A stretch of DNA of 35,964 nt from Thiothrix eikelboomii. Lineage in GTDB: Bacteria > Pseudomonadota > Gammaproteobacteria > Thiotrichales > Thiotrichaceae. How positions within the stretch are numbered: the stretch's first letter is position 1; every line of letters begins with the position of its first letter. The stretch covers positions 1-35,964 of the forward strand of contig NZ_FUYB01000029.1 in assembly GCF_900167255.1 (NCBI RefSeq), read 5' to 3'. Below the pieces are notes generated by a model. It searched no databases and was not told where the DNA came from. It saw only the letters and a list, made by a program, of their open reading frames with translations. The position numbers and the translations under genes were made by a program. Positions 22,815 to 31,070 of this stretch are shown one piece after another.

Positions 22815-23354
22815 TTAGGTATAATCCGCCGTGTTCGTAATCTGTGCAAAGCGATCTTTTAGCACCATGGCCGTGTGTGCCTTGATTTGCTCAGGGCTGA
22901 CTAGGCTTTGATTCAACGGATGTTGCATCGCAAAAGTTAAAGTCGCATCCAACACAAAATCTACGGAATAGCCTAAATCACTGGCTACCCGTGTCGTGGT
23001 TTCACAGCATTGTTCGGTACGAATCCCACTGATTTTTAATTGGCTAATGCTTTGATCGTGTAACCAAGCCTGTAAACCACTTTCGGTTAAGGCATTATGA
23101 ACCCGCTTAGTGAAGATTGGCTCATTAGCTTTCGGCTGAAGAAAATCCATCAATCGGACAAAACCAGAGGCTTGCGAAAAAGCACCACGGTCCTCTTCAT
23201 GCAAAATATACACAATAGCCCAGCCCCGTTCGCGGGCCGTATGAATCAGGTTTAATAGCTTAGTTTGGAAACTTGGAAAATCCTGCTCACTCCAATAAGG
23301 CCGATGTTTAAAGGACTCTTGGACATCAATGACCAGTAACGCGGTATCAGACAT
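22815..23354 (-). CDS. Isochorismatase-family cysteine hydrolase
   Basis: A 179-residue cytoplasmic hydrolase. The start is ATG 23354 (MSDTALLVIDVQESF), with GGAG upstream; a longer frame from 23384 adds ten unlike residues. The family's catalytic triad is visible: D10 (LLVIDVQ), K83 (FTKRVHNAL) and C116 (GIRTEQCCETTTR). The cis-peptide region before the cysteine follows the usual GxxTExC form. Related proteins include nicotinamidases, N-carbamoylsarcosine amidases and YcaC-like enzymes. The substrate cannot be told; the metal-binding residues of true nicotinamidases (DxHxxxH) are not seen. It stands alone, opposite to its neighbours. Confidence 0.9.
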   Translation of the reverse strand: MSDTALLVIDVQESFKHRPYWSEQDFPSFQTKLLNLIHTARERGWAIVYILHEEDRGAFSQASGFVRLMDFLQPKANEPIFTKRVHNALTESGLQAWLHDQSISQLKISGIRTEQCCETTTRVASDLGYSVDFVLDATLTFAMQHPLNQSLVSPEQIKAHTAMVLKDRFAQITNTADYT

Positions 23355-23480
23355 CGTATTTATTGCTCCGGTTTGAAAGATCAACAGCTTAAAGCACAGA
23401 AACTAGAGCTAACAGGGTGAGTTCGGTCAAAATCAAGACGAAATCGGACTATTTTAAATGAGGCGGATTAAGCTTCGCCG

Positions 23481-23564
23481 ATGATCATTAAATTCATCAA
23501 TAAATTCATCAGTTTTAGTATTAGCTGGGTTTTAGCGGCTTTCATCCAGTTAGTAGACCGCTGA
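23481..23564 (+). CDS. Possible 27-residue membrane miniprotein
   Basis: ATG 23481 to TGA 23562 encodes MIIKFINKFISFSISWVLAA and ends FIQLVDR. It is a single hydrophobic helix with lysines at the start and an acidic/basic end, like small membrane proteins or type I toxins. No ribosome-binding site is visible, and AAATTCATCA is directly repeated within it. It may be chance. The rest of 23385-23627 contains a short hairpin (GGCG...CGCC near 23463-23480) and nothing else noted. Confidence 0.2.
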   Translation: MIIKFINKFISFSISWVLAAFIQLVDR

Positions 23565-23627
23565 CAACGCGGATGATAGCTAGTATAAAGCGCATCGACT
23601 ATTAAGTTTTCAAGCAAAGGGACGCTG

Positions 23628-24359
23628 ATGAAATTCTTTAGACGCAGCTTATTGGCTAGTTTTCTAGCTGGTATTTATTTTAATTCAATCGCTTTGGCCA
23701 ATACTCCGCTAGACAGCCCCTTAAGTTTGGACGAGTTGTTGAACCCGAAGGTGATTGCCCAGACTTTAAATTCAGGTCAGACACAATTAGCCCTAGCAGA
23801 TACCCAGATCTATGCTAAAAAGGCGGCGGCTTTAGTCGAACAGTTAGAGTACCAACCCTCCTTAGCGCGGCGGCAAGTGAATTTGAGCGACTTAGCGGCA
23901 CAACGCCAAGTGCAGCATTTAAACGGTGCGGATGAGCTAGAGGCGCTGTTAAGTTCTGCCCAAGTGATTGAGGCTATTGAGCAGACGATCCAGCCTTATG
24001 GTTTAGGGATTAATAATCTTGCCGATGTGTATACGCTTTGGTGGATTACCGCATGGCAAGCCTCTGAAGGTGAGCTAAGCAAGATAGATAAGCAAACCGC
24101 TCAAGCGGTGAAGCAGCAAGCGATGTTGATCTGGTTGGCGAACCCTAAATTGGCTCAAGCCACGGATACGCATAAGCAAGCTATCGCTGAAGCCTTACTG
24201 ATCCAAGCTTTGTTAACCCAAGCCGCGATTAATCGGGCGGGCGATGATCAACAAGCCAAGCAGGTGGTGAAAGAGGCTGTCCGTCAGGGGGCGGCTGCGA
24301 GTGGTTTGGTTTTAGAGCAAATGCAATTAACCGCTCAAGGTTTTGTGATCAGGCCTTAG
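23628..24359 (+). CDS. Exported helical protein, unknown (DUF6683-like?)
   Basis: A 243-residue protein with a signal peptide ending at SIALA. AAGGGACG precedes ATG 23628. The mature part is rich in Ala, Gln and Leu and is predicted nearly all helical. It contains NLADVYTLWWITAWQASEGE, which resembles what I remember of DUF6683 proteins, but the assignment is weak. There are no cysteines, no catalytic motif and no second membrane segment, so a soluble periplasmic protein is expected. It has no clear operon partner: the gene before is on the other strand, and the polyol operon has its own promoter region 100 bases on. A palindromic AGGCCT pair (24351 and 24368) overlaps the stop. Confidence 0.7.
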   Translation: MKFFRRSLLASFLAGIYFNSIALANTPLDSPLSLDELLNPKVIAQTLNSGQTQLALADTQIYAKKAAALVEQLEYQPSLARRQVNLSDLAAQRQVQHLNGADELEALLSSAQVIEAIEQTIQPYGLGINNLADVYTLWWITAWQASEGELSKIDKQTAQAVKQQAMLIWLANPKLAQATDTHKQAIAEALLIQALLTQAAINRAGDDQQAKQVVKEAVRQGAAASGLVLEQMQLTAQGFVIRP

Positions 24360-24460
24360 TTTTTATTAGGCCTAATACTATTTTGCTGCAGTGCAAGATG
24401 GGGGAAATTAAGCCTTTCTTGACTCTTTTCGCTAGAAACTAGTAGTTTTATGTGGGTTTA

Positions 24461-24519
24461 TTTGCAATTTTTCTTCTTAAATCGCAATTAAGTATATGAA
24501 CTTAGCGAATAGGTATATT
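24461..24519 (+). promoter_or_regulatory. Candidate activator site and promoter of the polyol operon
   Basis: GCAATT occurs at 24464-24469 and 24484-24489, 20 bases apart in direct orientation, as expected for an AraC-family dimer. A -10 candidate TATATT lies at 24514-24519. With a 17-base spacer the -35 would be 24491-24496, which has no consensus and abuts the second half-site. That is the classical layout for an activator-dependent promoter. The leader from about 24526 to 24654 contains further inverted repeats (GCAG/CTGC at 24569-24582). Confidence 0.4.
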
Positions 24520-24654
24520 TCTTTCTCTAGAGGTAATGCTACTCTATTTCACAAGAGAGAGGGGGAATGCAGTTAATTCTGCAATAAAATACCATTCTCT
24601 CCTCAAGCAAGTGATTTCGTGGGCATCCAGCCTAACTATTGGAGGAGTAGAGAA

Positions 24655-25971
24655 ATGAAGTTGAATCGTATGTTAGCTGCTATGGTAGGCAGCGTAGTTC
24701 TATGTGCCGCTGCTACCACTCAAGCCGCTACCGAATTGGTCATTGCCACAGTCAATAATGGCCATATGATCGAAATGCAAAAACTCAGTAAACACTTCGA
24801 GGAAGCCAACCCCGACATTAAACTCAAATGGGTAACCCTTGAAGAAGGTGTTTTACGCCAGCGTGTGACCACGGATGTTGCCACCAAAGGCGGTCAGTTT
24901 GACATTATGACCATTGGCATGTACGAAACCCCGATTTGGGGTAAAAAAGGTTGGCTGAAAGAGCTGAAATTTGATGACAGCTATAAGGTCGATGATTTAT
25001 TACCTGCGATGCGTGACGGTCTATCTTCTGAGGGCAAATTGTATGCCGCGCCTTTCTATGGCGAAAGCTCCATGCTGATGTACCGTGCGGATCTGGTCAA
25101 AGACGCGGGTATGGAAATGCCGAGCAATCCGACTTGGGATCATGTGGCTCAAGTGGCGGCAAAAATTCATAACCCCGACAAAGGCGTTTATGGGATCTGC
25201 TTACGCGGTAAACCGGGCTGGGGCGATAATATGGCCTTCTTAACCACGTTGGTGAATACCTACGGTGGTCAGTGGTTCAACATGGAATGGAAGCCGCAAT
25301 TAGAAACCCAACCTTGGAAAGATGCGATTAGTTTCTATGTCGATTTATTAACTAAATACGGTCCTCCGGGTTCTGCGAACAATAGCTTCAATGAAATCTT
25401 AGCCCTTTATAATGAAGGTAAATGCGGGATGTGGATTGATGCCACGATTGCAGCTTCGTTTATCTCTGATCCTAAGCAAAGTAAAGTGGCTGACAAAGTA
25501 GCTTTCGCGCAAGCACCGACTAAAGTGACGCCTAAAGGCGCTAATTGGTTATGGGCTTGGGCTTTGGCGATTCCAGAGTCTTCGACTAAATCGGCTGAAG
25601 CACAAAAATTCATTCAATGGGCGACCTCGACTGATTATATCAATTTAGTGGGTAAAGAAGTGGGCTGGGGTAATGTACCGACAGGCACACGTCAATCCAC
25701 TTATGATAATGCTGACTTTAAAGCCGCTGCTAAATTTGCAGATGCTGAATTGGCGGCGATTAAGAGTGCTAATCCGGCGGATTCTACTTTAGAAAAATCA
25801 CCTTATACCGGTGTGCAGTTTGCGGCAATTCCAGAGTTCCAGTCGATTGGTGTTTCTGTTGGGCAGCAAATGAGTTCAGCCTTAGCAGGCCAAGTCAAAG
25901 TGGAAGAAGCCTTAAAAACTGCGCAAGAAGCAGCTGATCGTGAAATGCGTAAAGCGGGTTATTACAAGTAA
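24655..25971 (+). CDS. Polyol ABC transporter substrate-binding protein (SmoE/MtlE-like)
   Basis: Captures a sugar alcohol in the periplasm for the permeases encoded next. GGAGGAG precedes ATG 24655 (438 residues); a frame from 24619 would put that site inside the gene. The signal peptide ends at ATTQA. The mature start ELVIATVNNGHMIEMQKLSK and the EEGVLRQRVTTDVATKGGQF segment are typical of the sorbitol/mannitol binding proteins SmoE and MtlE. Internal GMYETPIWGKKGWL and the Trp-rich GANWLWAWALAIP regions fit the family. Genes in the order binding protein, permease, permease, ATPase, dehydrogenases, AraC regulator support the assignment. It is separated from the permease genes by a strong hairpin, which often raises the binding protein's share of product. 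Confidence 0.93.
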   Translation: MKLNRMLAAMVGSVVLCAAATTQAATELVIATVNNGHMIEMQKLSKHFEEANPDIKLKWVTLEEGVLRQRVTTDVATKGGQFDIMTIGMYETPIWGKKGWLKELKFDDSYKVDDLLPAMRDGLSSEGKLYAAPFYGESSMLMYRADLVKDAGMEMPSNPTWDHVAQVAAKIHNPDKGVYGICLRGKPGWGDNMAFLTTLVNTYGGQWFNMEWKPQLETQPWKDAISFYVDLLTKYGPPGSANNSFNEILALYNEGKCGMWIDATIAASFISDPKQSKVADKVAFAQAPTKVTPKGANWLWAWALAIPESSTKSAEAQKFIQWATSTDYINLVGKEVGWGNVPTGTRQSTYDNADFKAAAKFADAELAAIKSANPADSTLEKSPYTGVQFAAIPEFQSIGVSVGQQMSSALAGQVKVEEALKTAQEAADREMRKAGYYK

Positions 25972-26023
25972 CTAATTCGGTTCCTCCAAATCGGGTAATA
26001 AGCACCCTTCTTACCCTTTAAGT

Positions 26024-26065
26024 GCCGCCACTTTTCTGCTGGTCCATCCAATCTCCAGTGGCGGC
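26024..26065 (+). terminator. Intra-operon hairpin between binding protein and permease
   Basis: A perfect nine-base stem, GCCGCCACT (26024-26032) against AGTGGCGGC (26057-26065), with a 24-base loop, followed by CTTTCTT. It probably acts as a partial terminator or a 3' stabiliser of the binding-protein message. Confidence 0.6.
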
Positions 26066-26103
26066 CTTTCTTAGATGACAAAACACCACAGACAGGTAGC
26101 GTT

Positions 26104-26982
26104 ATGGCAGAGCATACACGTGCAGGTTCTCGTTGGTTACCCCGGATTTTAATGACACCCGCAGTAGTTACTTTATTTCTGTGGATGATCGTACCGCTGG
26201 TGATGACCATTTATTTTTCAGTGATTCGTTACAATCTAATGCAGCCCGATCAAACAGGGTTTGTTGGTTTAATGAATTATGAGTTCTTTATGACCGATCC
26301 TGATTTCTGGCCGGCCGTTTGGAATACTTTAGTCTTACTCGGTAGTGTGGTTTTAATTACCGTTTTTTTTGGCTTAGCGATTGCGTTGTTGATTAATGAC
26401 CCCTTCCCGGGGCAAGGCTTCGTGCGCATTCTGTTGATTTCTCCGTTCTTCGTGATGCCGACGGTCAATGCCCTCTTATGGAAACATATGATGATGAATC
26501 CAGTGTATGGGGTATTGGCACAAATCTGGACTTTTTTTGGCCTAGAACCGGTCAATTGGCTGACGGACTATCCCTTGTTTTCCATCATTATTATGGTGAG
26601 TTGGCAGTGGCTACCGTTTGCCTGTTTGATTTTTATGACCGCTTTACAGTCAATGGATCGTGAGCAATTAGAAGCCGCTGGCATGGATGGCGCTACGTAC
26701 TGGCAAAAGCTCTGGTATTTATATATGCCCCATATGGCTCGCTCCATTTCTGTGGTCATTATGATCGAGGTGATTTTCCTCCTCAGTATTTTTGCTGAAA
26801 TCTATACCACAACCAGTGGTGGCCCGGGGAATGCGAGCACTAATTTAGCCTTCTTGATTTTCAAGCAAGCCCAATTGAGCTTTGATGTGGGTGTGGCTTC
26901 CGCCGGTGCGTTATTGGCCGTGGTACTCGCCAATATTGTGGCCGTGTTCCTGATTCGTATGATTGGTAAAAACTTGGACTAA
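26104..26982 (+). CDS. Polyol ABC transporter permease 1 (SmoF/MtlF-like)
   Basis: Inner-membrane permease of the MalF type, 292 residues. It has six likely membrane segments, the first at ~13-40 (LMTPAVVTLFLWMIVPLV). The EAA loop that contacts the ATPase is at E190-AAGMDGA, followed by YWQKLWYLYMP. ATG 26104 has AGGTAG a few bases before. The stop is four bases before the next gene's start. Together with the second permease it forms the translocation path for the sugar alcohol. Confidence 0.92.
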   Translation: MAEHTRAGSRWLPRILMTPAVVTLFLWMIVPLVMTIYFSVIRYNLMQPDQTGFVGLMNYEFFMTDPDFWPAVWNTLVLLGSVVLITVFFGLAIALLINDPFPGQGFVRILLISPFFVMPTVNALLWKHMMMNPVYGVLAQIWTFFGLEPVNWLTDYPLFSIIIMVSWQWLPFACLIFMTALQSMDREQLEAAGMDGATYWQKLWYLYMPHMARSISVVIMIEVIFLLSIFAEIYTTTSGGPGNASTNLAFLIFKQAQLSFDVGVASAGALLAVVLANIVAVFLIRMIGKNLD

Positions 26983-26986
26983 GACT

Positions 26987-27820
26987 ATGCAATCTTCACC
27001 TAACTCCAGTTCTGGCAAACTAATCATTCGCACGGTTGCGGCATGGTTGGTGGCTTTAATTTTATTCTTCCCACTGCTGTTTTTAGCAGTCACCGCCTTT
27101 AAAACAGAGGGTCAAGCGATCGCAGTACCCTCGTTATGGGTGTTTACGCCGACTTTAGAAAACTTCGTAGAGGTACAAGCTCGCAGTAATTATCTGCATT
27201 TTGCGTGGAACTCAGTGGTCACCAGCGTGGTATCCACCGTTCTAGGTCTACTGATTGCCGCACCTGCTGCTTATAGCATGGCGTTTAGCCCGACCAAGCG
27301 GACTAAAGATATTTTGATGTGGATGCTGTCTACCAAAATGATGCCCGCTGTGGGTGCCTTGGTTCCCATTTATGTGATAGCGCAAACGGCTGGTTTATTA
27401 GATACCAAATTTGCCCTGATTGTGGTGTTCACCATGAGCAATCTGCCGATTATGGTCTGGATGCTGTATTCACATTTCAAAGATATTCCGCATGAAATCC
27501 TCGAAGCTTCGCGTATGGATGGTGCCAATCTTTGGGATGAGTTCCGCCATGTCTTATTACCTTTGGGGATGGGTGGCTTAGCGTCGACGGGCTTATTGTG
27601 CTTGGTTTTAGCATGGAATGAAGCCTTCTGGGCTTTGAACCTAGGTTCAGCCAAAGCAGGGACCTTGGCTACCTTAGTCGCCTCTTACTCCAGCCCTGAA
27701 GGTCTGTTCTGGGCGAAATTATCCGCTGCTTCATTAATGGCGATTGCTCCAATTATTGTCTTTGGTTGGTTCAGTCAAAAGCAGTTAGTACAAGGCTTAA
27801 CCTTTGGCGCAGTGAAATAA
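26987..27820 (+). CDS. Polyol ABC transporter permease 2 (SmoG/MtlG-like)
   Basis: Second inner-membrane permease, MalG type, 277 residues from ATG 26987; a longer frame from 26963 overlaps permease 1. It has six membrane segments and an EAA loop at E173-ASRMDGA, followed by NLWDEFRHVLLPLG. FPLLFLAVTAFKTE after the first helix is characteristic of MalG-type proteins. The gene is four bases from its partner and 15 bases from the ATPase, so translation is tightly linked. Confidence 0.92.
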   Translation: MQSSPNSSSGKLIIRTVAAWLVALILFFPLLFLAVTAFKTEGQAIAVPSLWVFTPTLENFVEVQARSNYLHFAWNSVVTSVVSTVLGLLIAAPAAYSMAFSPTKRTKDILMWMLSTKMMPAVGALVPIYVIAQTAGLLDTKFALIVVFTMSNLPIMVWMLYSHFKDIPHEILEASRMDGANLWDEFRHVLLPLGMGGLASTGLLCLVLAWNEAFWALNLGSAKAGTLATLVASYSSPEGLFWAKLSAASLMAIAPIIVFGWFSQKQLVQGLTFGAVK

Positions 27821-27835
27821 AGGAAGGGATTAGTG

Positions 27836-28870
27836 ATGGCATTTTTAGAATTAAAAGGTGTTGAGAAATTTTACGGCAAGCTTCGCGCTATCAAAGGGGT
27901 GAACTTAGCGATTAACAAAGGTGAGTTCATCGTTTTCGTCGGCCCTTCTGGCTGTGGTAAATCGACCTTACTGCGGATGATTGCAGGCTTAGAAACCATT
28001 AATGGTGGGCAGTTAATGCTCGATGGTAAAGACATTACCCATGAGCCATCCTCTAAACGTGATCTAGCGATGGTCTTCCAATCCTATGCGCTCTATCCGC
28101 ATATGACCGTGGAAGAGAATATGTCTTTTGCCCTGCGTTTGGCTAAAGTCGCACCTGAGGTGATTAAAGAAAAAGTCAGTAAAGCGGCTGAAAAACTGAA
28201 TCTTACCAGTTATTTAGAGCGCACTCCGAAAGCTTTATCTGGTGGTCAACGCCAGCGGGTTGCGATTGGACGCGCTATTGTCCGTCAACCGAAAGTGTTC
28301 TTATTCGATGAACCCTTATCCAATTTGGATGCAGCATTACGCGGTCAAACGCGGGTAGAAATCGCTAAATTACATCGTGAATTAGGGGCAACGACCATTT
28401 ATGTTACCCATGATCAGGTCGAGGCGATGACCCTAGCCGATCGTGTCGTGGTGCTACGTGATGGCATGATCGAGCAAGTCGGTACACCCTTAGAGTTATA
28501 CGATCGGCCTGCGAACCGTTTCGTAGCGCAGTTCATCGGTATGCCACAAATGAATGTGCTGCCAGTTGGCATGTTTCCGAAAGCGGGTAATGTCTATGAA
28601 GTCGGTATTCGCCCTGAGCATTTGACGATTGTTGGCGCGAATGAGGGTCAATTACGTGGCACGATAGAGTTGATTGAAGCACTAGGTAATGAAACCTTAA
28701 TTCATGTGAATTTAGGTACGGCCATGATTATTGTGCGGCAATACGAACGTACTCGTTCGCAGTTGGGCGAGCAAGTGGGCGTGCAATTTGATCCTGCTCA
28801 TTTGCACCGCTTTGATAAAGAGGGCAAAGCGATTCTCGATGGGAACAAACTGGCAGGAGCAGCAGCATGA
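27836..28870 (+). CDS. Polyol ABC transporter ATP-binding protein (SmoK/MtlK type)
   Basis: Powers the import; 344 residues of the MalK/UgpC class. Walker A GPSGCGKS is at 36-43, the Q-loop at Q82, the signature LSGGQ at 134-138, Walker B LFDEP ending 160, and the switch H192. A TOBE-like C-terminal regulatory domain follows. AGGAAGG lies eight bases before ATG 27836; the GTG just before it is less likely. The last four bases (ATGA) overlap the start of the dehydrogenase gene. Confidence 0.96.
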   Translation: MAFLELKGVEKFYGKLRAIKGVNLAINKGEFIVFVGPSGCGKSTLLRMIAGLETINGGQLMLDGKDITHEPSSKRDLAMVFQSYALYPHMTVEENMSFALRLAKVAPEVIKEKVSKAAEKLNLTSYLERTPKALSGGQRQRVAIGRAIVRQPKVFLFDEPLSNLDAALRGQTRVEIAKLHRELGATTIYVTHDQVEAMTLADRVVVLRDGMIEQVGTPLELYDRPANRFVAQFIGMPQMNVLPVGMFPKAGNVYEVGIRPEHLTIVGANEGQLRGTIELIEALGNETLIHVNLGTAMIIVRQYERTRSQLGEQVGVQFDPAHLHRFDKEGKAILDGNKLAGAAA

Positions 28871-30270
28871 ATGCGCCGGTGTTAACACAATTACATCTTG
28901 GTTTGGGTTCATTTCATCGCGCTCATCAAGCGGTGTATATGCAAGCTTTGCAGGATCGAGGTGATAAAACTTGGCGAATTGTGGGCGGCAATTTGCGCCC
29001 CGATATGCTCGAAACAGTGGCGGCACTACAGGCTAGCAAGGGTGCTTATACCCTAGAAACGGTTAATACAGCGGGTGAGCGCTTCTATCAGTCGATTACT
29101 TCGATTACCGAGGTGATTAGCTGGGATCAGGGTTTGAGTGGTTTAGTAAGCTTTGCCGCCGACCCGAATACGCGGATTATCTCTTTCACGGTGACCGAAG
29201 CGGGTTATTATCTGGATGCGCATAATCAATTAGATGAAAGCTTTGCCGATTTGCGTTCTGATTTAGAGGGTAAAACCTGCTCCACTATTTATGGGGCTTT
29301 AAGTAAGCTCTTACATGCACGTATGCAAGCCGAGGCTGGCAAAGTCACCTTACTCAATTGCGATAACCTGCGCAGCAATGGTGAGCGTTTCTTTGGTGGC
29401 TTAAAGCAGTTTTTAGCTAAGCGCGGTGATCAAACCTTGTTGGCTTGGGTGACGGCGAATACTAGCGCGCCCAATTCAATGGTGGATCGAATTACCCCCC
29501 GTCCCACGCCTGAGATTCGGGAACGTGTCAAAGCAGCCACCGGACGGGATGATGCAGCCGCCTTAATGGGTGAAACCTTTATTCAATGGGTGGTGGAGGA
29601 TCATTTCGCTAACGGTCGCCCTGCATGGGAAACCGTTGGGGTAGAAATGGTGAGCGATGTCATGCCCTATGAGGAGGCGAAAATTCGCCTCCTTAACGCA
29701 CCGCATAGTTGTATTGCTTGGGCGGGAACCTTGCGGGGTTATACGTATATTCACGAGGGTACGCTCGATCCTGAAATCCGGCAAATGGCTTATGACTATG
29801 TGACCGATGATGTGATTCCCTGCCTGGAGGATACGGCTAAGCCCTATCCATTGGATTTGCCTCATTATCGTGATGTGGTGTTGGAGCGTTTTAGTAATTC
29901 CAATATCCTCGATACGAATCAACGGGTGGCAATGGATGGCTTTTCAAAGATTCCGGGCTTTATTCAACCAACTTTGCGCGAGGCCTTAGCCGCCAATCGC
30001 AGTATTGATGCGGTGGCCATGCTGCCTGCGTTGTTTTTAGCGTTTTTGCAGCGTCAGCAGCGCGGTGAGCTTCCGTTTAAGTACGAAGATCAAGCGATGG
30101 AACCTGCTGTTGCACAAGCTATTTGTGCTGCCGCCGACCCAATTGCTGCTTTTGCGGCTGAGCGGGTCTTGTTTGGGCCGATTGCTGGCGATACCCGCTT
30201 AATTGCAGCCCTGCGTCAGGCCACGGACCGAGTTAATAGTTTTATAAGCGAATCGAGTGAATCAGTATGA
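28867..30270 (+). CDS. Polyol dehydrogenase, mannitol/D-arabinitol type
   Basis: NAD-dependent long-chain polyol dehydrogenase, 467 residues. The N terminus LHLGLGSFHRAHQAVYMQ holds the nucleotide-binding loop. Catalytic residues of the mannitol 2-dehydrogenase family are present: K272, N277 and H280 in AKIRLLNAPHS, with N203 in APNSMVDRITP. The short N terminus and segments GGNLRPDM and TVTEAGYYLDA look closer to D-arabinitol 4-dehydrogenase (DalD) than to the 493-residue Pseudomonas mannitol enzyme. The products would be D-xylulose or D-fructose; specificity is not decidable here. It starts on the ATGA that ends the ATPase gene and ends on the ATGA that starts the next dehydrogenase. Confidence 0.9.
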   Translation: MNAPVLTQLHLGLGSFHRAHQAVYMQALQDRGDKTWRIVGGNLRPDMLETVAALQASKGAYTLETVNTAGERFYQSITSITEVISWDQGLSGLVSFAADPNTRIISFTVTEAGYYLDAHNQLDESFADLRSDLEGKTCSTIYGALSKLLHARMQAEAGKVTLLNCDNLRSNGERFFGGLKQFLAKRGDQTLLAWVTANTSAPNSMVDRITPRPTPEIRERVKAATGRDDAAALMGETFIQWVVEDHFANGRPAWETVGVEMVSDVMPYEEAKIRLLNAPHSCIAWAGTLRGYTYIHEGTLDPEIRQMAYDYVTDDVIPCLEDTAKPYPLDLPHYRDVVLERFSNSNILDTNQRVAMDGFSKIPGFIQPTLREALAANRSIDAVAMLPALFLAFLQRQQRGELPFKYEDQAMEPAVAQAICAAADPIAAFAAERVLFGPIAGDTRLIAALRQATDRVNSFISESSESV

Positions 30271-31052
30271 GTTTACAACGTCTACACGGCAAGCACGCGC
30301 TGGTAACGGGTGCGAATGGCGGAATTGGTTTAGCTACCACGGCGGCTTTTTTAACCGAAGGGGCGATCTGCACCGCGATTGATTTACCTGCACAGCCGAG
30401 TGCTGAAATCCAAGCACTCGCTGAGCGCTTCAGTCAGTTGCATTATTATAGCCTCAATGTAATGGATACTGCTGCAGTCAAAGCCTTGATCACACAAGTG
30501 AATCAGAACTTTGGCCTTGTGAATGTCTTATTTAATAATGCAGCGATTTTCGATATGGCGCCTTTATTGGAGTCTAATGAGGCTATGTATGACAAAATTT
30601 TTGCAGTCAATGTTAAAGGCATGTTCTTCGTGATGCAGGCTGTGTTAGACGGCTTAGTCACTGCAGGGCAAACCGGTAGTATGATTAATTTGGCCTCGCA
30701 AGCCGGGCGGCGCGGGGAAGCTTTGGTTGCACATTATTGTGCTTCAAAGGCCGCTGTGATTAGCTATACCCAATCCGCTGCTTTAGCAATGGCTGCACAT
30801 GGGATTCGGGTGAATGCAATTTCCCCCGGCGTGATTGATACGCCGATGTGGGAGCATGTGGATGGTTTATTTGCTAAATATGAAGGTTTAGCCAAAGGGG
30901 AAAAGAAAATAGCGGTGGGTAAAGCCGTACCCTTAGGGCGGATGGGAGCACCAGAAGACATAGCGGGAGCAGCGGTATTTTTAGCAAGCGATGAATCAGC
31001 GTATATTACGGCTCAAACCATTAATGTCGATGGCGGCAATGTCATGTCATAG
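30267..31052 (+). CDS. smoS: Short-chain polyol dehydrogenase, SmoS-like (sorbitol/galactitol)
   Basis: A 261-residue short-chain dehydrogenase that probably oxidises sorbitol to fructose (also galactitol or L-iditol in the Rhodobacter relative). It has the TGANGGIG cofactor loop (14-21), NNAA (90-93), N115, and the catalytic S144, Y157 and K161. D39 at the end of the second strand (TAIDLP) favours NAD over NADP. NLASQAGRRGEALVAHYCAS and YITAQTINVDGGNVMS match the Rhodobacter SmoS protein very closely. It overlaps the preceding gene by four bases, and the regulator gene follows 18 bases later. Confidence 0.93.
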   Translation: MSLQRLHGKHALVTGANGGIGLATTAAFLTEGAICTAIDLPAQPSAEIQALAERFSQLHYYSLNVMDTAAVKALITQVNQNFGLVNVLFNNAAIFDMAPLLESNEAMYDKIFAVNVKGMFFVMQAVLDGLVTAGQTGSMINLASQAGRRGEALVAHYCASKAAVISYTQSAALAMAAHGIRVNAISPGVIDTPMWEHVDGLFAKYEGLAKGEKKIAVGKAVPLGRMGAPEDIAGAAVFLASDESAYITAQTINVDGGNVMS

Positions 31053-31070
31053 CAAGCACAGGAGAAGATA

